Assembly: GCF_900089585.1 (NCBI RefSeq)
Contig: NZ_FLRH01000003.1
Coordinates: forward strand, 667,001 to 731,000
Length of the DNA stretch: 64,000 bases
Reading direction: 5' to 3'
Source of the DNA: Micromonospora sediminicola
GTDB lineage: Bacteria > Actinomycetota > Actinomycetes > Mycobacteriales > Micromonosporaceae
Made by a program: the position numbers and the translations under genes. The notes under the pieces were generated by a model, which saw only the letters and a program-made list of their open reading frames with translations, was not told where the DNA came from and ran no database searches. Shown one piece after another: positions 1 to 6,347 of this stretch (its first letter is position 1; the number at the start of each line of letters is the position of its first letter).

Positions 1-53
1 ACGGCGACCAGGGGTACGACCGTGGTCCAATCGGTCAGGCGGGATCGGATCAT
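1..53 (-). CDS. Possible N-terminus of a membrane antiporter (partial)
   Basis: A minus-strand reading frame starts here and runs off the left edge. The visible peptide begins MIRSRLTDWTTVVPLVAV, a basic start followed by a hydrophobic stretch. It recalls the N-termini of ChaA-type calcium/proton antiporters, but only about 17 codons are present, so this is a guess from composition and not an identification. An alternative ATG lies three codons upstream at 62. The gene would be divergent from the sigma-factor gene and share its upstream region. Confidence 0.35.
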   Translation of the reverse strand, partial: MIRSRLTDWTTVVPLVA

Positions 54-55
54 CG

Positions 56-78
56 CTGGCATCTGTCAACAATGCCAG
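56..78. promoter_or_regulatory. Inverted repeat in the divergent region before the sigma gene
   Basis: Perfect 7-bp arms CTGGCAT and ATGCCAG are separated by 9 bp. The repeat overlaps the possible start of the minus-strand gene and lies about 140 bp upstream of the sigma-factor start. It could be an operator, but no regulator can be assigned from sequence alone. Confidence 0.3.
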
Positions 79-215
79 GTGAATCGATCAACCGCCCGTG
101 GCCGGACCCCTTCGCACCGCTTTCTTCCCGTCCCCGTTCGACGCCGCGAGCGCCGGCCGCCGTGGCGGTGCAACAGTCCACACCGCCCGGGCGTCCCGGT
201 GGCAGGAGGTGGCCG

Positions 216-728
216 ATGGCTGGTGCCGAACCGGCGTTCGAGGAGTTCGTCCGGGCACGGTGGGCGGCGCTCGTCCGCTACGGGTACGTGCTCACCGCGA
301 ACCCGCACGACGCGGCCGACCTGACACAGGAGGCGCTCGCCCGGCTCGGTGCGGCGTGGGACCGGGTGCAGCGCCGGGACAACCCCGAGGCGTACGTCCG
401 GACCACGATGGCGCGGCTGCACATCAGCCGGTGGCGGCGTACCCGTCGGGAGCGGCTGGTGCCGGACGTGCCCGACCGGCCGGTGGTCGATCCGGCGATC
501 GAACGGGTCGACGCGTCGGACGAGCTGTGGCCGGCCGTGGCGGCGTTGCCGCCGCGGCAGCGCGCGGTCCTGGTGCTGCGCTACTACGAGCACCGGTCGG
601 ACGACGAGATCGCGGAGCTGCTCGGGATCTCCCGGGGCACCGTGCGCAGCCAGGCCGCCCGTGCCCTCGACAAGCTGCGCGCGAACGCGGCCCCGCACCA
701 CCAGCCGACAGCCGGGAGGCGAGGATGA
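216..728 (+). CDS. SigE-family RNA polymerase sigma factor (ECF type)
   Basis: This is a 170-aa alternative sigma factor of the actinobacterial SigE-like family. Region 2 is visible near the N-terminus (FEEFVRARWAALVRYGYVLT, then DAADLTQEAL). Region 4 is the C-terminal helix-turn-helix (LPPRQRAVLVLRYYEHRSDDEIAELLGIS in overlapping parts). The frame is open further upstream, but the ATG at 216 has an AGGAGGT ribosome site 5-6 nt before it, so that start was chosen. The stop overlaps the next start (ATGA), which implies translational coupling to a membrane protein that probably senses a signal or restrains the sigma factor. The family assignment is secure; the stimulus and regulon are unknown. 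Confidence 0.92.
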   Translation: MAGAEPAFEEFVRARWAALVRYGYVLTANPHDAADLTQEALARLGAAWDRVQRRDNPEAYVRTTMARLHISRWRRTRRERLVPDVPDRPVVDPAIERVDASDELWPAVAALPPRQRAVLVLRYYEHRSDDEIAELLGISRGTVRSQAARALDKLRANAAPHHQPTAGRRG

Positions 729-1975
729 CCGACGAGCTTGAGCAACGGCTGACCGCGACCCTGGACCGGGCGGCGGAGGCCGCCCCGGTGCCGGCGTACG
801 ACCCGGTCGGGGCGGTCCACGTCCGCCGGCGTCGCCACCGACGCCGGCGGGTGGCCGCGGTCGCGGCGGCGGTCCTGATGCTGACCGGAGCGGCCGGTGT
901 GACGGTGCGGCATCCGTCCGGGCCCGACCCCCGCCCCGCTCCCGGTCACTCGTTCGCGCCGGACCGGATCCCCGACTTCGCCCGGCTGCCCGAGCCCGGG
1001 CAGGTGTGGCCGGGCTCGGTGCACACGCTGCCGGCGACCCTGCCGGACGGCCACCGCTACGGCGTCGCCGCCCTGCTCGGCGAGGACCGCTACCTGGTGG
1101 CCCGGGACGGCTTCGTCGACGTGGCCACCCCCGCGATCTTCGACGTCCGCGGCGGCACGCTCACCGAGATCGGCGACGCGGCGGTGACCGACGGGCTGGT
1201 GCGGCCGAGCGTCCTGATGGTCCGGAGGGTGGGCGGACAGGTGATCTGGCTGCTCGAAGGCACCCGGAAGAACCGCTGGGGGCGGGAGCTGTGGGCGGCG
1301 CCGCTCGACGGCGGGGCCGCGCGGCTGCTGACCACCGTGCAGGCGCCGCGCTTCACGGTGGTCGGGGACCGGGTGGTCTGGGAGTACGAGGCGCCGGGCA
1401 CCGCGGAGCGCCCGGGCGGCCCACTGGTCGACCTGCGGTCGGTGTCGCTGGCCGGCGGCCGGGTGACCCAGATCGCCGGCAGTGAGGGGCTCAGCCTGAC
1501 GTACGTGGGTCCCTGGACCACCGACCAGCGACTCGGCACCGGCCTGACGGCCCGCGACGCGGGTGTGCTGCGCAACCTGGCGACCGGGCAGCGGCTGGAC
1601 TGGCGGGCGAACCCCGATCTCCGGTACGTGCAGTGCAATCCGGCCTGGTGCAGCGGGCGGGACGCCGACGGCCGGCTGGGGTTGCAGGAACGCGACGGCA
1701 GCGGCCTGGTGCGGCTGCCGTACCGGGGCACGTTGCAGGCGACCGCCGGCGGCCGGGTGGTGGTGGCTGGCGTGAACGTGCCGGCCGGTGAGGCCACCGT
1801 CGTCTGGGACCGGGACACCGGCCGGGCGGCGGCGACGGTGCGGGCCCTTCCCGAGGGCTTCGACGGCGACGCGGGTCCCCACCTTCTCCAGCTGTTCGAC
1901 TACGACCCCGAGGTGCTCACCCTGCGTACGACGGAGGCGGAGCTGGTCGTGCTCGACCTGGGAGCGATCCGCTGA
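725..1975 (+). CDS. Membrane-anchored partner of the sigma factor (putative anti-sigma/sensor)
   Basis: This 416-aa protein has a short acidic cytoplasmic N-terminus (residues 1-30), an Arg-rich stretch and one transmembrane helix at about residues 43-61. A long extracytoplasmic region follows, with repeated strand-rich segments and Gly/Asp turns, resembling the beta-propeller-like C-termini of SigE-family partner proteins. The start overlaps the sigma-factor stop by four bases. The arrangement suggests that the N-terminal tail contacts the sigma factor, but no zinc anti-sigma (ZAS) HxxxCxxC motif is visible, so the anti-sigma role is inferred. The 3' end overlaps the convergent HAD gene by 59 bp. 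Confidence 0.75.
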   Translation: MTDELEQRLTATLDRAAEAAPVPAYDPVGAVHVRRRRHRRRRVAAVAAAVLMLTGAAGVTVRHPSGPDPRPAPGHSFAPDRIPDFARLPEPGQVWPGSVHTLPATLPDGHRYGVAALLGEDRYLVARDGFVDVATPAIFDVRGGTLTEIGDAAVTDGLVRPSVLMVRRVGGQVIWLLEGTRKNRWGRELWAAPLDGGAARLLTTVQAPRFTVVGDRVVWEYEAPGTAERPGGPLVDLRSVSLAGGRVTQIAGSEGLSLTYVGPWTTDQRLGTGLTARDAGVLRNLATGQRLDWRANPDLRYVQCNPAWCSGRDADGRLGLQERDGSGLVRLPYRGTLQATAGGRVVVAGVNVPAGEATVVWDRDTGRAAATVRALPEGFDGDAGPHLLQLFDYDPEVLTLRTTEAELVVLDLGAIR

Positions 1976-2624
1976 GCAGGGCGGGCAGTGCGGTCAGGCT
2001 CGCGAACGAGGGCCCGTCCCAACCCGGGTCGGTGTCCTGGTGCTCAGTGGTCCGCAGCACGGTCATCCCGACCGCGGCGGCCCCGGCCAGCTCGCCGTCC
2101 GCGCCGTCGCCGACGTAGACGCAGTCGCCCGGGGCGACGCCCAGCCGCTCGGCCGCGTGGCGGTAGATCGCCGGGTCGGGCTTGGCCAGCCCGACGTCGC
2201 TGGAGAAGACCGCGATGTCGAAGCGGTGGGCCAGGGGGGTCCCGGGCCACGCCTCGGCGGTCTCGGCGGTCGCGTTGCTGATCAGGGCGAGCGGACGCCG
2301 GCTCGCGCGCAGCGCGTCGAGCACGTCCAGGACGGCGGGCGAGACGCGGCCCAGCACCCGGCGCGCGAGCGCCCGACGGTGCTCGGCGGCCCGGCTCACC
2401 TGCTCGTCGCTCGGCGTGCCGCCGAGCCGGCCGGCGAGGATCCGGATCGTCTCCTCGACGTCCCAGCGGACCAGCCGGTCCCGCCACGTCGCGTGGTACG
2501 CGGCGACCAGCGCGTCCGGCGGCACCCCGACGACGAGCGCCATCTCGCCGACCACCCGGTCGCGCTCGGCGTCGGCCCCGTGGACCAGGGTGTGGAACAG
2601 ATCGAAGATCACCGGCCGGGCCAT
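1917..2624 (-). CDS. HAD-superfamily hydrolase
   Basis: A 235-aa haloacid-dehalogenase-like phosphatase. Motif I is FDLFHTL, with the nucleophile Asp at residue 8. The usual second Asp is Phe here, as in some dehalogenase-like members. Motif II is LISNAT, the motif III lysine is in GLAKPDP, and motif IV is GDGADGELAGA. The substrate cannot be deduced. TAGGAT sits 6 nt before the ATG, so the transcript may be leaderless. The C-terminal codons overlap the end of the sigma-partner gene on the opposite strand. Confidence 0.88.
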   Translation of the reverse strand: MARPVIFDLFHTLVHGADAERDRVVGEMALVVGVPPDALVAAYHATWRDRLVRWDVEETIRILAGRLGGTPSDEQVSRAAEHRRALARRVLGRVSPAVLDVLDALRASRRPLALISNATAETAEAWPGTPLAHRFDIAVFSSDVGLAKPDPAIYRHAAERLGVAPGDCVYVGDGADGELAGAAAVGMTVLRTTEHQDTDPGWDGPSFASLTALPALLSGSLPGRARPAPPPSYAG

Positions 2625-2726
2625 GCGGGCATCCTACTGAGACGGTGACCGCCGTCACCCCGGCGCTGCTCCGGAGACGCGGAACGTGCTTGCCGCAGAC
2701 GGTTCGGGGAGGGAAGGGTACTGCGG

Positions 2727-3530
2727 GTGACGCACTCTCCCCACGGCCTGACCATCCCGTCAGGTCTCTCCCCTCAGCGTCGCCGCCTGCTGACCGAGCT
2801 CGCGGCCCGGAACGACGCGGATCACGGCGAGGACCTGCTGGGCCTGGTCCTCTCCGGTTCGGTGGGCCGGGGTGTCGCCACCGAGCGCTCGGACCTGGAC
2901 GTCTACGTCGTTCTCACCGACGGGGGCATGGGCGGCCGCAGGACGACCCGATCCCCTGACGTCGACGAGATTCCGGTCCCGCTGTCCCAGCTGGAAGAGG
3001 TGCCGCCGTTCGGGAGCGGGGGCTGGTGGTTCCGCTGGTCGTTCGCCTGGGTCCCGATCCTCCTCGACCGCACCGAGGGTCGGTTGCCGGTAGCGCTTCA
3101 TCGAGCGGCCACGGTCACGCCCGACGAGGCGGAGGCGATCCTGGTCGAGCACGACCGCCTGGACGGGTGGCTGAACTATGCCTACCGCGCCCTCAAGAGC
3201 GACCGGGACGGGCGCGGACTGGAACGCCGGCTCGATGCCGCCGAGTCGGTGCCCTGGTTGCTGGACGTCATCTTCACGTTGGCCGGTCGGGTGCGCCCCT
3301 ACCACAAGTACCTGCCCTGGGAGCTGGGTGAACACCCGCTGCCCGGGTGGGAGGCGGGTGAACTCCTGTCCCTGCTGGAGGCGACCCTGGACGGCGATCC
3401 CGCCGCCATCCGGACCACCTTCGCGCGGGTCGAGAGCCTCTGCGCGACGTTCGACGACGAGCGTTCCGTGCCGGTGCTGACCCCCGTCTTCGAAGGCTGG
3501 GGAGACGAGCTGCAGATCTTCCGGAAGTGA
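2727..3530 (+). CDS. Nucleotidyltransferase-domain protein
   Basis: A 267-aa protein with a DNA-polymerase-beta-like nucleotidyltransferase core. GSVGRG begins at residue 44 and the catalytic DLD pair is at residues 56 and 58. The C-terminal half is helical and looks like the substrate-binding part of aminoglycoside-type adenylyltransferases, but without clear resistance-enzyme signatures. It starts at a GTG preceded by a purine-rich GGGAAGGG. It is a single gene, the last chromosomal gene before the integrated element. Target and acceptor are unknown. Confidence 0.82.
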   Translation: MTHSPHGLTIPSGLSPQRRRLLTELAARNDADHGEDLLGLVLSGSVGRGVATERSDLDVYVVLTDGGMGGRRTTRSPDVDEIPVPLSQLEEVPPFGSGGWWFRWSFAWVPILLDRTEGRLPVALHRAATVTPDEAEAILVEHDRLDGWLNYAYRALKSDRDGRGLERRLDAAESVPWLLDVIFTLAGRVRPYHKYLPWELGEHPLPGWEAGELLSLLEATLDGDPAAIRTTFARVESLCATFDDERSVPVLTPVFEGWGDELQIFRK

Positions 3531-3605
3531 ACGGGCGGGAAGTGCGCGGCGGTGCTGGCTCGGGTCGCTGCGGGCCCTGCCCGGGATTGGGCACCAAGAT
3601 GCACC

Positions 3606-3638
3606 AGAGGGCACATCCATGGATCGGATGTGCCCTCT
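3606..3638. terminator. Stem-loop beyond the displaced tRNA 3' end (left copy)
   Basis: Perfect 13-bp arms (AGAGGGCACATCC and its complement) surround a 7-nt loop, ATGGATC. The same hairpin recurs at the right end beside the intact tRNA-Pro. The left copy lies outside the att core and is probably the original chromosomal terminator of tRNA-Pro, displaced by integration of the element. Confidence 0.75.
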
Positions 3639-3644
3639 GACCTC

Positions 3645-3689
3645 TGGTCGGGGTGGCCGGATTCGAACCGACGACCTCTTCGTCCCGAA
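3645..3689. repeat. attL: displaced 3' half of tRNA-Pro
   Basis: Forty-five bases identical to 14772-14816 encode, on the minus strand, the anticodon loop through the TPsiC arm, acceptor strand and CCA of tRNA-Pro. Identity ends at the anticodon loop, where tyrosine recombinases commonly cross over. No 5' half follows, so this is not a functional tRNA. Confidence 0.9.
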
Positions 3690-4163
3690 GGAACCACCAG
3701 CCGTCGATGAGCTGCGCCAGCGGCAGGGCTGACCGGCCCGAACGGTCCACCGCAGTCCACGGACGTCCGGCGTTGCTCGCGCCTATCGTCACCCAGTTGG
3801 TCACCCAGCTCGGGTGGCAGACGTTGAAGCGGAACTTAGAGCCGCTACGCCGCGACCGGCGGAAGCAGATCCGAACGTCTCCTCACAGGGCGTCTCGGAC
3901 AGCCACCGTTGTCCACTGCTTTCCGACGTTCAACAGTGTCTTGTGCCCCCCCGGGTGTGCCCCCACCAGCAGGGGAGGGCTAGGGCCGGGTCAATAGATG
4001 ATGGCTCTACCGCGGAGGGTCAGTTCAGACCTTCCGAGGCTGGTGGGAGCTCGTTAAGCGTGCGACGATCAAGTGCGACTCGACCGACGGGCCAGGTACC
4101 TGAGTGGATCGACTCAAGTAGAGCGCCCGTGCCAGACCAAGAGCCGACGGCACCAGGAGCAGA
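3690..4163. other. Left terminal non-coding region of the element
   Basis: About 470 bp with no convincing gene. It carries the candidate left arm-type integrase site at 3788-3808. Base composition falls towards the first cargo gene. The only other structure noticed is a short match to the tRNA 5' half (GCTGCGCCA near 3713). Confidence 0.6.
3788..3808 (+). promoter_or_regulatory. Candidate integrase arm-type site (left)
   Basis: Two GTCACCCAG units are separated by TTG, about 100 bp inside attL. A near-identical copy, in which the first unit is GTCACTCAG, lies just inside the right end at 14706-14726 in the same orientation. In the excised circle the two would flank the att core, as expected for arm-type binding sites. 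Confidence 0.5.
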
Positions 4164-5120
4164 ATGGACGAGAATAAGGGTTCGGTGAGGCTGGCCTGGC
4201 GAGACATTGCCATTTGGTCAATCATCCTTTGCGTTGCCTTGGTGGCGGTGACTTCAGTCGTTGCGACGGTAAAAGACGTTGACACGCTGTCGGTGGTAGC
4301 ACTTGCACTGGCCGTTATTGCCTTCGTCGCTCAAATCATCGTATTTATAGTGCAGGCCGCTGCGGCAAATGATCAGCAAATCAAGGCGCAAGACGTCTAC
4401 GCTCAGACCATGAAGGCCTTAACCCTTATCGAGGAAAAGATGGAGGGCACGCGGCGAACGGTTAACACTATGAGCGAACAGTTACTGGCTCGCGTTCTCA
4501 GTGGGAGCTTGCCAGAATCCGTGGCCAAGGAGGCCATTGCAGGGGGTGTAGGCGACCCTCCCCCCATCGAGCAATCTCGTTCGACACCGCGCCAACGACC
4601 GGCAGGCAGAGTAGGGGCTCGCAACACTTCGGGCGTTAGTGGAAACCGACTGGTCTATCTTCCTCCCGAGAAAGACGAGGCGAAAAACAAAGAGATCGTC
4701 GAATTCATGCAGCGGTTTCCAACCGGGGACGATATGGAAGCAGCGCGAGAAGCGTTGAGTGACATGACCCTTCAGGAGACCCACACCCTCCTACTACTTG
4801 CCGAGGATGAGATTCATAGTAGGCGGCCGGGATCTTCGCTTGGACCGGGACTTGGCGTCCTAGACGAAGCGAGGGCTAGTCGGCTTTTCGATAAGGGCCT
4901 AATTCGACAAGTCCGAGTCCCTAAAGAGCCAAACAAGGCGGTATTCGTACTAACTGACGCAGGACGGAACGTGGCGCGCGTATTCACCGGGACAGGCAGC
5001 CCGCCACCGAACTACCCGCGTGAGTTGCTTGACTTGGCACAGAACACCCGGGACTACCAGAAGCAGGTGAGGGAACGTAGACACAGTATCAATCCCAATA
5101 TCCCACTTGATGAACTCTGA
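4164..5120 (+). CDS. Two-helix membrane protein of unknown function (element cargo)
   Basis: This 318-aa protein is not recognised. The N-terminus has two closely spaced transmembrane helices (about residues 12-36 and 42-68), followed by a charged, probably coiled-coil stretch to about residue 115 and a low-complexity linker. The soluble C-terminal domain contains SRLFDKGLIRQVRVP and VFVLTDAGRNVARVF, which look like the wing of a winged-helix fold. AGGAG precedes the ATG by 4-5 nt. Codon use is visibly AT-richer than in neighbouring genes. Two in-frame TTA leucine codons (4419 and 4482) suggest recent transfer and possible dependence on the bldA-type tRNA. It stands alone next to attL, as defence or exclusion cargo often does, but there is no direct evidence of function. 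Confidence 0.7.
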   Translation: MDENKGSVRLAWRDIAIWSIILCVALVAVTSVVATVKDVDTLSVVALALAVIAFVAQIIVFIVQAAAANDQQIKAQDVYAQTMKALTLIEEKMEGTRRTVNTMSEQLLARVLSGSLPESVAKEAIAGGVGDPPPIEQSRSTPRQRPAGRVGARNTSGVSGNRLVYLPPEKDEAKNKEIVEFMQRFPTGDDMEAAREALSDMTLQETHTLLLLAEDEIHSRRPGSSLGPGLGVLDEARASRLFDKGLIRQVRVPKEPNKAVFVLTDAGRNVARVFTGTGSPPPNYPRELLDLAQNTRDYQKQVRERRHSINPNIPLDEL

Positions 5121-5717
5121 TCCCTAGCCATCCTGTCTGCCGTCGACCCGCCCTCTTGGGGAGCGGGGGCCACCGCCTAGCCCGCCACGTCAAGCGGACC
5201 TTGACGCACAGACGGACGCTGCCGGGACGGGCTGAGTCGGCTTTCGTGTCACGGACCGTGCCCCCGGCGGACACCGCCACAGTGGCGCAGTTGACCTGAC
5301 CTCGACCGGTATGGACCCGGCTCCTGGGGTCGGAGCTGGCCATCGACCGCCACCCCGCCCCCTCCCAGGTGAGCAGTTGACCTGACCGTGAGCGGGCTCG
5401 GAGCCGGCTCCTGGACGACAGGCATGCCCTTGGCGGACACCGCCCCCATGCTTGGGGCTTGCCGCGCGAACCCGGCGGCGCCTCACCTGCGCCGCGCTGC
5501 TCAAGCGCGGAGCGGCCGGCTGCCGACGACAGATCTCACCCCTCTCCCCGCTATCCCGTCTGCGGCGGCTCCGGGCTTCCCGCTCTCCGCGCCAGCCGCC
5601 GGGCGTGTTGCGTGGCCGGAGTCGGAGCGCCAGCGGAGCGACGGACGCGCGCCCAGGCGGCGGCGCGTGCGGCCCGTCTCGGGCCGCCTTGAAGACGTAC
5701 AGAAAGTTCTCACCACT
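5121..5717. other. Gene-poor region with imperfect repeats
   Basis: About 600 bp with no supportable gene. GCAGTTGACCTGACC occurs at 5287 and 5373, CCGGCTCCTGG follows each copy, and the small palindrome GGCGGACACCGCC occurs at 5266 and 5432. These look like a decayed duplicated segment or a cis-acting locus. Transfer loci of Streptomyces plasmids and AICEs are similarly repeat-rich, but nothing here proves that role. Confidence 0.45.
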
Positions 5718-5732
5718 TCGCCGGCAGTCGCC
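5718..5732. repeat. Target-site duplication, left copy
   Basis: TCGCCGGCAGTCGCC lies directly outside the IS left end and is repeated in the same orientation outside the right end at 8237-8251. Fifteen bases is within the range reported for IS481-family insertions. Confidence 0.8.
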
Positions 5733-5885
5733 TGTCGAGTCTCGGGACCTGCGTGACAGGTCAGTCTCGGGACGTGGGTGACACGTCCGGCTAGACGACT
5801 GCTAACTCTGGTGAGGGTAGCTGGCGATCAGTTGAGGGAGGTTTTCCTGCGACTGGCCGTCTGACGGGTTCTTCAGACGGGGGGG

Positions 5886-6347
5886 TCAGGGCTGCCCGAG
5901 GAGTGGGTAGGCACTTTCGAGTGCCGACAGGGCTGTGAGCATCGCTGGGATGTTGGTCTGGTCGAGGCCGGTGATGGCGAACGTCAGGCGGTTCCCGATG
6001 CCGGGATTGTCGGCAAGCTCTCCGGTGACGGACAGCGAGCCGTTCGGGCGGCAGGTCACGGTCAGTGAGATCCATTGTTCAAGTGAGGTGAGCACTGCTT
6101 CGCCGCGTAGTTGTTGGTTGATCAGCTCTAGCCCGTGTCGGAAGGTCTGTAGTTCATCGACACGTAGCCCGGCGGCGAGCTGTGCTGAGAAGCCGCCCAC
6201 GTGGGCCGAGATCGGGCTGATCAGCCAGTTGCCGTCCCAGTAGTCGGTGCTGCCGGGGTGCATTCTTCCCATGACGCGGACCGTTAGATGGTCGTCGTTG
6301 GGGAGTCCGATGACCAGTTCGGGGGGTTCGGTCACGCCGGTGATCAT
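5886..6347 (-). CDS. WapI-family immunity-like protein carried in the IS
   Basis: A 153-aa single-domain protein. The segments NWLISPISAHVGGFSAQLAA, LTSLEQWISLTV and GIGNRLTFAITGLDQTNIP match the general pattern of actinobacterial proteins annotated as WapI-family immunity proteins (recognition by eye). That family is linked to polymorphic contact-dependent toxins, but many members are orphans. No toxin gene is adjacent. The ATG overlaps the transposase stop (ATGA), so translation is probably coupled. Both genes lie inside the IS inverted repeats, which makes this a passenger gene. Confidence 0.65.
   Translation of the reverse strand: MITGVTEPPELVIGLPNDDHLTVRVMGRMHPGSTDYWDGNWLISPISAHVGGFSAQLAAGLRVDELQTFRHGLELINQQLRGEAVLTSLEQWISLTVTCRPNGSLSVTGELADNPGIGNRLTFAITGLDQTNIPAMLTALSALESAYPLLGQP

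Noticed and set aside
3645..3689. A second tRNA-Pro gene at the left of the element
   Set aside because: Only the 3' half is present; no D arm, 5' acceptor or full anticodon stem follows, so it is the displaced att copy.
4025..4285. An 86-aa minus-strand frame at the left of the element
   Set aside because: Overlaps the start and first transmembrane segment of a well-supported gene, with no ribosome site of its own.
5121..5450. CRISPR-like array
   Set aside because: The repeats occur only twice, differ in length and spacing, and have no spacer structure or cas genes.
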